Source of the DNA: a virus
Strand: one strand, 5' to 3'
DNA length: 21,398 nt
IMG/VR virus record: IMGVR_UViG_3300029923_000116
Span: 1-21,398 of that record
The notes under the pieces were generated by a model. It was given only the letters and a program-made list of their open reading frames with translations. It was not told the DNA's origin and did not search any database. Shown one piece after another: positions 6,029 through 12,092 of this stretch. The stretch's first letter is position 1, and every line of letters starts with the position of its first letter. Both the position numbers and the translations under genes were made by a program.

Positions 6029-6583
6029 ATGTCAATGTATGGCAAAGACCACGAGTATGCACACAGCCGACTCGTAGAAACCATCGTCCGCAAGGGCAAA
6101 ACACCGATCTTTGTCGTGTCTGTGAACAAGGGTATGGTCGTAAACTACTACCGTCTGGACGAGGTGGGTGGTGAGCTGCGTACCTGCGACATTGACGACT
6201 TGGACTTGCACCCAGTCCCGCTGGGCTACTGCAACTTCAACAAGTACGCCACCTACTTGAGCCGGATTCCGATGCGTCGGGACTGGCGTCAAGGGCTGCG
6301 CAAGGGTAACTTTGCCTCGCAAGGTCAAGGTTATCCTGGCGAACGTATCCCGTATGACGCTCTCAATCAGGTCATCATCGGTGAATACCCAACCTACCCT
6401 GCCTGCCTGGACGCTGTTCGCAAGATCAAGTCCATGGCATGGAGTCGCTGCTGGTCCGTAGACAACGGGCTGGATGTGTACTACAAGGGCGGTCGTAACC
6501 CAGTGGGCAAGGTCGAGGAAGGGAACGTCATCCTCGTACCGTCTTTCAGCTATCTCAAAGAGGCTTTACAGGAGTCGCTATGA
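6029..6583 (+). CDS. Hypothetical protein between two amidoligase genes, 184 aa
   Basis: A basic, Tyr- and Arg-rich soluble protein with no family I can name. The best-conserved-looking part is at residues 64-94, containing [18 protein letters not shown] and then an Arg-rich [14 protein letters not shown] segment; I have the impression that similar segments occur in other phage proteins near amidoligases, but I cannot verify this. The C-terminal half contains [20 protein letters not shown]. It lies two bases after one ligase gene and overlaps the next ligase gene by four bases, so it belongs to the same translation unit. The basic core could bind a nucleic acid or a polyanionic acceptor; this is speculation. 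Confidence 0.8.
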   Translation: MSMYGKDHEYAHSRLVETIVRKGKTPIFVVSVNKGMVVNYYRLDEVGGELRTCDIDDLDLHPVPLGYCNFNKYATYLSRIPMRRDWRQGLRKGNFASQGQGYPGERIPYDALNQVIIGEYPTYPACLDAVRKIKSMAWSRCWSVDNGLDVYYKGGRNPVGKVEEGNVILVPSFSYLKEALQESL

Positions 6584-7467
6584 AAACAGTGATGCAATGG
6601 TTTCGTCTTAACAAGAAGTACAAGACGGCCGGTGACGTGGGCATCGAAATTGAAGTCGAAGGGAAGCGTCTCCCAGTAGCGGAGAAGTTCTGGAACAACG
6701 AGTTGGACGGGTCACTCCGCGGCGAGGAGACTCGTGAGTACGTCCTGATGAAGCCGTCGACCTTGAAAGAGGCCAAGATGGCTCTAGCTTATCTGGACGC
6801 TCAGTACAAGGCACACGATACTGTCGTTGATGACAGCGTCCGGGCAGGTGTACACGTTCACGTCAACGTGCAAGACCTGAATGCCATCGAGCTGTACAAT
6901 TTCATGGTCCTCTATCTGATCTTGGAAGAGGTGCTGGTGAAGTGGTGCGGCCCACACCGGGAAGGCAATCTGTTCTGTCTGCGGGCTGGTGACGCTGACT
7001 TCCTGCTGGGCCAACTCCAAGCAGTGGCACAAACTCGTGACTTCGGCGCACTTCACAGTGACCAGTTGCGTTATGCCTCCATGAACGTGAAAGCTCTGGG
7101 CACCTATGGTAGCCTTGAGTTCCGTGCAATGCGTGGCACCCGTGACCTTGACTTGATTTACAAGTGGGCTGAGGTGCTGGTTGGCCTGCGTGAAGTGGCC
7201 AAGGGGTTTGAAAACCCTGAGAAAATCATCGAGTGGTTCAGTTCGGGTGACGCTAAGTCGTTCCTGATCCATGCCCTCGGTGAGAACGCTCGTGAGTTTG
7301 CCTGTGAAGGCTATGCTGCCATGCTACATGATGGCATGCGCCGTGCTCAAGATGTGGCGTTCTGTGTTGACTGGAACGATTACCATGAGGTAGCCAAGAA
7401 GTTGATCGGCGACCTTGAGTTCCCGTTGGACATGGAGTTCCCTAACGAGCCACTGGAGGATTACTAA
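6580..7467 (+). CDS. Putative amidoligase of the glutamine-synthetase-like fold (Amidoligase_2 type), 295 aa
   Basis: This second GS-like amidoligase is different in sequence from the one at 5157. VGIEIEVEG (20-28) gives the metal-binding Glu23/Glu25, followed by ELDGSLRG (41-48) and EYVLMKPS (53-60). AGVHVHVNV (89-97) carries His92 and His94, and [20 protein letters not shown] (164-183) holds Asn169, Glu180 and Arg182 of the active-site strand pair. All catalytic positions expected of the family are present. It is likely to form an amide or isopeptide bond using ATP; the partners are not known. Having two GS-like ligases with distinct signatures suggests two successive additions rather than redundancy. 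GGAG at 6571-6574 is five bases from the ATG; the start overlaps the previous gene by four bases and the stop overlaps the next ATG by one. Confidence 0.9.
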   Translation: MKTVMQWFRLNKKYKTAGDVGIEIEVEGKRLPVAEKFWNNELDGSLRGEETREYVLMKPSTLKEAKMALAYLDAQYKAHDTVVDDSVRAGVHVHVNVQDLNAIELYNFMVLYLILEEVLVKWCGPHREGNLFCLRAGDADFLLGQLQAVAQTRDFGALHSDQLRYASMNVKALGTYGSLEFRAMRGTRDLDLIYKWAEVLVGLREVAKGFENPEKIIEWFSSGDAKSFLIHALGENAREFACEGYAAMLHDGMRRAQDVAFCVDWNDYHEVAKKLIGDLEFPLDMEFPNEPLEDY

Positions 7468-7679
7468 TGATACTCCTAACTCAAAAGGAATACGATGATG
7501 CCCGTTCACCTGCGGGTAAAATGGTCTATGTTGTGACCTATCTTACCTGGGATGGACCAGAGTTCATTGCTGTAACTAGTACAGAAGAGCTGGCTAATCT
7601 GGCCGTTGGCAGCGACATGGCTAAAAACAAAGGCCGCAAAGAAGTTCACTACGAAATTGATCTGGAGACAGTCCAATGA
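7467..7679 (+). CDS. Small hypothetical protein between amidoligase and ATP-grasp genes, 70 aa
   Basis: A 70-residue protein of unknown function with a beta strand (KMVYVVTYLTWDG), a helix (STEELANLAVGSDMAKNKG) and a charged end (KEVHYEIDLETVQ). The pattern is that of a small alpha/beta domain. No Cys, no membrane segment. It overlaps its neighbours by one base at the 5' end and four at the 3' end, so it is translated with the two ligases and could be a subunit or acceptor in their reactions, but there is no direct evidence for either. Confidence 0.7.
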   Translation: MILLTQKEYDDARSPAGKMVYVVTYLTWDGPEFIAVTSTEELANLAVGSDMAKNKGRKEVHYEIDLETVQ

Positions 7680-8869
7680 AAGCAGCAATCTATCCGTACA
7701 AACCTGGTAGCGAATCGTGCAAAGCACTGGCACAAGGTTTGGATCTGGTCCGTATCGCTCACAAAGACAGCAAGTACAGGGGCGGTAAGGACAAACTGGT
7801 CATCAACTGGGGTGCCTCCAAGGTGCCTGAAGAGGTGAGCAAGTCCATCATCCTCAACCTGCCACAAGCTGTACAACAGGCGAGTGACAAGTCCCTGGCC
7901 TTCCGTCGCATGAACGAAGGCCGTCGTCTCACTCGCAAGGTGATGGCTGGCGGCGCAGTTCACGAGCTGGCGATTGATCACGGCCTATTCAAACAAGTGG
8001 CCGATGACTTCGTTGGTCGCTTTGATGGTGGCAAGTATGGCATCATTGACGTCCGTGAGCCCGCCCCAGACGCACAAGCCTACTGCCGTACCCCTGAGTA
8101 CACCACTGACTTCCACAAGGCTCGTATGTGGTTTCAGCAGGGTCACACGGTCGTTGAACGTCACGTCCTGAACGGCCACAGTGGCGAGGGCATCCGTCTG
8201 GTTGAGCCAGGCACCGGTGATGAAATCTCTCGTGCCCCTCTGTACGTCAAGTACGTGCCGAAGAAACAAGAGTACCGTATCCATGTGTGTGGTGGCATGG
8301 CCGTTGACGTACAGCGTAAAGCACGCCGGAAAGATCTGGCTGACGATGAAATCAACTGGAAAATCCGTAACCATGACAATGGGTTTATCTTCGCTCGTAA
8401 CGAAGATGGTCAGGTTCCACAAGATGTGATTGACCAGTCCGTCCGGGCTGTCAAGGCACTCGGCCTGGCGTTCGGTGCAGTTGACGTAATCTTCAACGAC
8501 AAGGCACAGCAGGCATACGTGTTGGAAGTCAACACCGCACCTGGCTTGGCTGGTGAGACTCTGGCTGGCTACGTCGGTCGCTTCCAGGAGTACCTGGCTG
8601 GCGCAGTACCACTGCCCGCTCAGATCATCCCCAAAGAGTTCATCGGTGAGGACGTTGATCCGATCGATCCGTGGGCCAACATGGGTGTTAATCCTGATTG
8701 GATTAAAGCACCACCTCCTCCAGCTCCTGCACAGGACGGTTACAAAGCCAAGAAAGCACCGAAACTCTTCGGCGGTTTGGCTGCTGCTAAGGCTGCTGCC
8801 ATTGCTGATATCCAGGGCTTCCAAGCTGACATGCAAGTAGCTGACGAGGATGACGACGAGATTTTCTGA
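7676..8869 (+). CDS. ATP-grasp ligase with Pro/Ala-rich acidic C-terminal tail, 397 aa
   Basis: The ATP-grasp fold is shown by the nucleotide-binding loop HVLNGHSGEGIRLV (163-176), the hinge and strand LYVKYVPKKQEYRIHV (189-204) and the metal-binding end GAVDVIFND (267-275) with YVLEVNTAPGL (281-291), where Asp270, Glu284 and Asn286 are the expected magnesium ligands. These enzymes form an acyl-phosphate and attach an amine or peptide to it. The first 130 residues are a less conserved substrate domain. After about residue 330 the protein continues with a Pro-rich linker (APPPPAPAQ), a Lys/Ala-rich helix and the acidic end ADEDDDEIF, which is not part of the catalytic fold. It is the last gene of the island and is followed by a terminator-like hairpin. 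GGAG at 7664-7667 is eight bases from the ATG. Confidence 0.92.
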   Translation: MKAAIYPYKPGSESCKALAQGLDLVRIAHKDSKYRGGKDKLVINWGASKVPEEVSKSIILNLPQAVQQASDKSLAFRRMNEGRRLTRKVMAGGAVHELAIDHGLFKQVADDFVGRFDGGKYGIIDVREPAPDAQAYCRTPEYTTDFHKARMWFQQGHTVVERHVLNGHSGEGIRLVEPGTGDEISRAPLYVKYVPKKQEYRIHVCGGMAVDVQRKARRKDLADDEINWKIRNHDNGFIFARNEDGQVPQDVIDQSVRAVKALGLAFGAVDVIFNDKAQQAYVLEVNTAPGLAGETLAGYVGRFQEYLAGAVPLPAQIIPKEFIGEDVDPIDPWANMGVNPDWIKAPPPPAPAQDGYKAKKAPKLFGGLAAAKAAAIADIQGFQADMQVADEDDDEIF

Positions 8870-8877
8870 AAATAAAT

Positions 8878-8907
8878 AGGGGGAGGTTGTAGACTTTTCC
8901 CCTTTTT
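8878..8907 (+). terminator. Terminator-like hairpin after the ATP-grasp gene
   Basis: A stem can form between AGGGGGAGG (8878-8886) and TTTTCCCCTT (about 8895-8904), with GGGGA/TCCCC as its core and a loop of 9 or more bases around TTGTAGACT. T bases continue to 8907. The stem contains G-U pairs at both ends and the T tract is short, so termination may be partial. It lies at the end of the amidoligase island, in the longest gene-free gap after the leader, where a terminator would be expected. Confidence 0.45.
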
Positions 8908-8919
8908 CACCAGTATAGT
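8890..8919 (+). promoter_or_regulatory. Possible sigma70-type promoter before the replication genes
   Basis: TATAGT at 8914-8919 matches the bacterial -10 consensus at five of six positions. TAGACT at 8890-8895, 18 bases upstream, matches TTGACA at four of six. The start point would fall a few bases before the ATG at 8938. The proposed -35 box overlaps the terminator-like hairpin, so folding and initiation might interact. The -10 lies inside the octamer GTATAGTA, the complement of TACTATAC at 42-49. Confidence 0.35.
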
Positions 8920-8937
8920 AATCCCAAGAGGTAGAAA

Positions 8938-9147
8938 ATGCAGAAGAAACATGAGTGGTACTTGGTCGATCGGGATGGCAGCCCTGTTTGGGATAAGGAA
9001 GACTGGGTTAGTACCCGTAAAGCTGCTCGTAGTTGCCTTGCTAACTACAAGCGTGACATCTTCGAGGTATGGAACGTTGATCTTAAATGGCCACTCGCCA
9101 TCCGTCAGCGGACATGGGTACTCGAAGCAGACCGCAAGGTTCGATAA
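8938..9147 (+). CDS. Small hypothetical protein before primase-helicase, 69 aa
   Basis: A 69-residue, Trp-rich basic protein (KKHEWYLVDRDGSPVWDKED at the N-terminus, then TRKAARSCLANYKRD). There is no recognised domain. The ATG follows AAGAGG at about 8926-8931. It is the first gene of the replication segment, directly downstream of the proposed promoter, and is separated by 21 bases from the primase-helicase gene. It may be a replication accessory or a DNA-binding regulator, but no sequence motif supports either. Confidence 0.7.
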   Translation: MQKKHEWYLVDRDGSPVWDKEDWVSTRKAARSCLANYKRDIFEVWNVDLKWPLAIRQRTWVLEADRKVR

Positions 9148-9168
9148 TAATTAGAGAAGAGGAGGAAC

Positions 9169-10890
9169 ATGGGCCAATGTCTGGTAAAGACAGCTCACAG
9201 TTGCGGTACACGTAACGGTTTGCAAGTCTATGAACAAGAAGATGGGAGCCTGGATGGGTTTTGCTGGTCGTGCAACAAGTACGTAGCGAACCCACTGGGC
9301 GTTGGTAAAACCATCCACGACATTCCCAAGCATGAACGACTAGCCAAGTCCGCCGAAGAAATTCAAGCGGAGCTGGATGAAATCGGAGAGTGCGGGATTG
9401 TAGACTTAGAGGACAGGCGTCTCCGAGCAGCAGCACTTGATTACTACGGTATCAAGGTCGGGTATGACCGGGCTGATGGTAAGACGCTCAAGTTCCTCTA
9501 TTTTCCATACATCGCTAAGGCTCGCCTTCAGTCTTACAAAGTGAAACTAATCGAAGGTAAGAAGTTCTGGTCTGTTGGTGATCAGTCGAAGGTTGATTTG
9601 TTTGGGTGGCAGCAAGCCAAAGAAAGTGGGGCCAAGCGATTGGTCATTACTGAAGGTGAGCTGGACGCTGTAGCACTCAAGGTTATCTTCGACACCTATG
9701 AAAAAGCTGAGTACAGGGACTTTATCCCGGCGGTTTGCAGTTTGCCCCATGGCGCAGGATCTGCCCATAAGGACATCGCTCGACTAGCCCCTGAGATCAC
9801 TAAGTTTTTCAAAGAGGTGAGCTTCTGTTTCGACGATGATGAGCCAGGCCATCAGGCCACGGAGGAATGCCTCAAGATATTCCCTGGCGCTACGGTCGTC
9901 AACCTGCCCTGCAAAGATGCGAACGAATGTATCATCAAGGGTAAGGGCAAGGCAGCCTTCCAAGCTGCCAAGTGGCGTGCTGAGGTCAAGAAGAACACTC
10001 GTCTTGTGTTCGGTGAGGACTTGCACGAGGAAGCACGAGAGGTGGCAAAACGAGGCGAGCTTACATGGCCTTGGGAAAAGCTGAATGACATCACTCGTGG
10101 TATCCGTTACGGCGAAACCATTTACATTGGTGCCGGTGTTAAGATGGGCAAGTCGGAACTCTTGAACGAGTTGGGCGCGCACTTCATCAAGAACCACGGT
10201 GTCAAAGTGTTCATGGCTAAGCCCGAAGAAGCCAACAAGAAGACTTACAAACTTCTCGCTGGCAAGATTGTAGGTAAGGTGTTCCATGACCCTGATCGTG
10301 ACTTTGATTTCAATGCTTACGATGACGCTGGCGCTGTGCTGTATGGCAAGCTCGGCATGGTCAACCTATACCAGCATCTGGGGTGGGAGTCTCTCAAGGC
10401 TGACATCTATGCAGCGGCTGGCTGGGGTGCCAAGGTTATCTTCATCGACCCTATTACGAACTTGACCAACGGTATGGAAGCCGCAGCAGCTAACATCAAA
10501 CTGCAAGAGATTGCACAAGAGTTGGCAGCGATGGCCCTGGACCTTAACGTCGTCGTGTTCATCTTCGTCCACTTGAAAGCACCAGAAAACAACATCAGCA
10601 AAGATGCACGGCTGAAGTCCTATAAGGACGGTAAATATATCGGCCTCGGTAATTGCCCTCACGAGCTTGGTGGGGACGTAAGTTCGAACCAGTTCGCTGG
10701 CTCTCGGGCTATGATGCGTTCCTGTAACTACATGCTTGCACTGAAGGGTAACAAGGATGCGATCTTGAACGACCACATCCGTAACATCCGTGAGCTTGAG
10801 CTGTTGGAAGACAGGGAGTTCGGTGAGGTAGGCAACTTCCCACTGTACTGGAACCGCAATACAACGCACTTCGAGGAGTTGGACCAATGA
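9169..10890 (+). CDS. DNA primase-helicase, T7 gp4 type, 573 aa
   Basis: This bifunctional enzyme unwinds DNA and makes RNA primers at the replication fork. The N-terminal zinc motif is formed by Cys12, Cys32 and Cys35 plus a nearby His or Cys (HSCG at 10-13, FCWSC at 31-35). The TOPRIM primase core has LVITEGELDAVAL (158-170) with Glu162 and FCFDDDEPGH (219-228). The DnaB/RecA-like helicase domain follows a linker at about 290, with Walker A GAGVKMGKS (321-329), Walker B KVIFIDP (422-428) and the H4-like FIFVHLKAP (464-472). The size matches T7 gp4 (566 aa). A strong ribosome-binding site, GAGGAGG, precedes the ATG by 3 or more bases. The stop overlaps the next ATG by four bases. Loader activity is probably not needed, as in T7. 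Confidence 0.95.
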   Translation: MGQCLVKTAHSCGTRNGLQVYEQEDGSLDGFCWSCNKYVANPLGVGKTIHDIPKHERLAKSAEEIQAELDEIGECGIVDLEDRRLRAAALDYYGIKVGYDRADGKTLKFLYFPYIAKARLQSYKVKLIEGKKFWSVGDQSKVDLFGWQQAKESGAKRLVITEGELDAVALKVIFDTYEKAEYRDFIPAVCSLPHGAGSAHKDIARLAPEITKFFKEVSFCFDDDEPGHQATEECLKIFPGATVVNLPCKDANECIIKGKGKAAFQAAKWRAEVKKNTRLVFGEDLHEEAREVAKRGELTWPWEKLNDITRGIRYGETIYIGAGVKMGKSELLNELGAHFIKNHGVKVFMAKPEEANKKTYKLLAGKIVGKVFHDPDRDFDFNAYDDAGAVLYGKLGMVNLYQHLGWESLKADIYAAAGWGAKVIFIDPITNLTNGMEAAAANIKLQEIAQELAAMALDLNVVVFIFVHLKAPENNISKDARLKSYKDGKYIGLGNCPHELGGDVSSNQFAGSRAMMRSCNYMLALKGNKDAILNDHIRNIRELELLEDREFGEVGNFPLYWNRNTTHFEELDQ

Positions 10891-11084
10891 GTCTAGCAGA
10901 TTTGACGGGCCAGAAGGATGCTTATCAGCTTCTTTATGAGGCCCGTGAGGAGATCAAACGGCTACAACGCCAAGTAGATCGTCTCGGTAAAGCTAATGCC
11001 AAGTTGCAGAAGCAAGTGAGTAATGCAGCATGGGAAGCAAACTATATCCTAGGCATGACCGATGACTCAAGCAGGTATCAATAA
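10887..11084 (+). CDS. Small coiled-coil protein, 65 aa
   Basis: A 65-residue protein of which residues 12-48 form a strongly predicted helix with heptad spacing of Leu, Ile and Val (YEAREEIKRLQRQVDRLGKA and onward), typical of a short coiled coil. The end is polar. It overlaps the primase-helicase gene by four bases and the next gene by one. A structural or oligomerising role next to the helicase is possible; no known family is recognised. Confidence 0.7.
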   Translation: MSLADLTGQKDAYQLLYEAREEIKRLQRQVDRLGKANAKLQKQVSNAAWEANYILGMTDDSSRYQ

Positions 11085-11251
11085 TGTACGCACCAGAACC
11101 GGATCGTGAAATCGGCACATGCACTGAGTGCATGCAAGTCGGCGAGCTTAATGAACGTGGTGTGTGTGACTTCTGTGAAGATCCGTATGGGAAGTCTGCA
11201 CTGGCACAGTTGCTGGAGCTTGAGGAAGCAATCCTCCTGCAACAGGAATGA
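11084..11251 (+). CDS. Small zinc-ribbon-like protein, 55 aa
   Basis: A 55-residue frame with the pattern CTEC (13-16), eleven residues, CDFC (28-31): two knuckles typical of a small zinc-binding domain, followed by an amphipathic Leu/Glu-rich helix (LAQLLELEEAILLQQ). The ATG overlaps the preceding stop by one base, and the stop overlaps the next ATG by four. The preserved cysteine spacing is the main reason to believe it is expressed. Such proteins often bind DNA, RNA polymerase or another protein; which one is unknown here. A perfect 17-base inverted repeat lies over the first CxxC codons. Confidence 0.65.
   Translation: MYAPEPDREIGTCTECMQVGELNERGVCDFCEDPYGKSALAQLLELEEAILLQQE
11118..11134. 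repeat. Perfect 17-base inverted repeat within a small gene
   Basis: CATGCACT G AGTGCATG is a perfect palindrome with eight-base arms around one central base. It lies in the codons for the first zinc knuckle of the 55-aa protein. One such palindrome in a window this size is not far from chance expectation, so a role as an operator or RNA hairpin is only possible. Confidence 0.4.
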
Positions 11252-11406
11252 CAAGGCTTAAGTCTACGGAGGAGCTAGCGGCCAGGATTGTACGGGCTAA
11301 CCTTGACTTACACTTTGGCGATGACTCACCAGACCCAATCTCGAAGCTGGCCTTCCGCAATATCGTGGAGATGGTGGCTAAGCTCTTGGAGGAAAGCCGG
11401 CGATGA
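11248..11406 (+). CDS. Small hypothetical protein before the sigma factor, 52 aa
   Basis: A 52-residue protein of unknown function: a charged helix (TEELAARIVRANLDL), a short acidic loop (FGDDSPDP) and a second helix (NIVEMVAKLLEESRR). It overlaps the zinc-ribbon gene and the sigma-factor gene by four bases on either side. Its codons near the end supply GGAGGA (11388-11393), the ribosome-binding site of the sigma factor. A sigma-binding or anti-sigma role would fit the position, but this is speculation. Confidence 0.65.
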   Translation: MTRLKSTEELAARIVRANLDLHFGDDSPDPISKLAFRNIVEMVAKLLEESRR

Positions 11407-11885
11407 ACGAGGTGTTCGGTAAGTTCTATGAAGACAACAGGAACGATCTTGTACGACGGTTAGCCTATGGTGCTGGCAGTCCTGAAGCAGCCGAGGATGT
11501 GCTTCAGGAGGCTTCTGCCCGTGCCCTCATGTACTGGGACACGTTCAACCCCGAGCAAAAGGAACTCGGTGCGTGGTTTAGCACCATCCTCAAGAACGCC
11601 CTACGTGATTACAAACGTGCCGAGTGGTTGTTTGGCATGGGTGAGGAGTTCGATGAGGAGCAGTATGACCCTCAGGAAATGCCTATCGACGAGACAGAGT
11701 TAGTAAAGAAGATCTACGCGATGATCGACGGTAAACTCGAAGACCATCAAGAGATTTTACTGTTCTACTTCGAGAAGCATTACTCTCCACAAGATATCGC
11801 TAACGTCACTGGCTTCAAGGTGAAGACCATCAAGCAGGTGATCTGGCGTTTTAAAGCGGAGGTCGTGGATAAACATGGTACCTGA
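11403..11885 (+). CDS. ECF-like RNA polymerase sigma factor, 160 aa
   Basis: A two-domain sigma factor of extracytoplasmic-function type. Region 2 (about 4-75) contains SPEAAEDVLQEASARAL (26-42), the helix that contacts the polymerase clamp, and GAWFSTILKNALRDYKRAE (56-74), which corresponds to the -10-reading segment. An acidic linker (81-98) leads to region 4 (about 100-153), with DHQEILLFYFEKHYSPQDIA followed by the helix-turn-helix VTGFKVKTIKQVIWRFK that would read the -35 box. The protein should redirect host RNA polymerase to phage promoters, as the phiEco32 sigma factor does. The length (160) is normal for ECF factors. The best candidates for its target are the repeated elements at 360 and 3749, which begin with the ECF-like GGAAT. 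The ATG has GGAGGA nine bases upstream and overlaps the previous stop by four bases. Confidence 0.88.
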   Translation: MNEVFGKFYEDNRNDLVRRLAYGAGSPEAAEDVLQEASARALMYWDTFNPEQKELGAWFSTILKNALRDYKRAEWLFGMGEEFDEEQYDPQEMPIDETELVKKIYAMIDGKLEDHQEILLFYFEKHYSPQDIANVTGFKVKTIKQVIWRFKAEVVDKHGT

Positions 11886-12081
11886 TCCTATCGTTGACCC
11901 TTGGTCAGTAATGTTCCGTGGAGGGGACGACGAGAAATGGGAGTGTTGGGAGACATACGAGGGCTACCAAGAAGCACACAAGGTCTTTGAAGAGGTTTCC
12001 CTCAGGCTGAGGGGCATCATTCATTTTCACATGGTGCGTGGCTGGGGTGCGACACAGCCTGACTGGATACATGAGAGGTAA
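11875..12081 (+). CDS. Small hypothetical protein before DNA polymerase, 68 aa
   Basis: A 68-residue protein rich in Trp, Glu and His (EKWECWETYEGYQEAHKVFE, then IIHFHMVRGWG). No family is recognised. It overlaps the sigma-factor gene by eleven bases and ends twelve bases before the DNA polymerase gene, so it is co-translated with both. It could be a small factor for polymerase or sigma function, but no motif supports this. Confidence 0.65.
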   Translation: MVPDPIVDPWSVMFRGGDDEKWECWETYEGYQEAHKVFEEVSLRLRGIIHFHMVRGWGATQPDWIHER

Positions 12082-12092
12082 GAGGATGGTAG

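Noticed and set aside
7985-8836. Minus-strand open frame of 283 codons opposite the ATP-grasp gene
   Set aside because: It lies wholly opposite a gene with complete ATP-grasp motifs, has no recognisable domain and no ribosome-binding context, and all supported genes are on the + strand.
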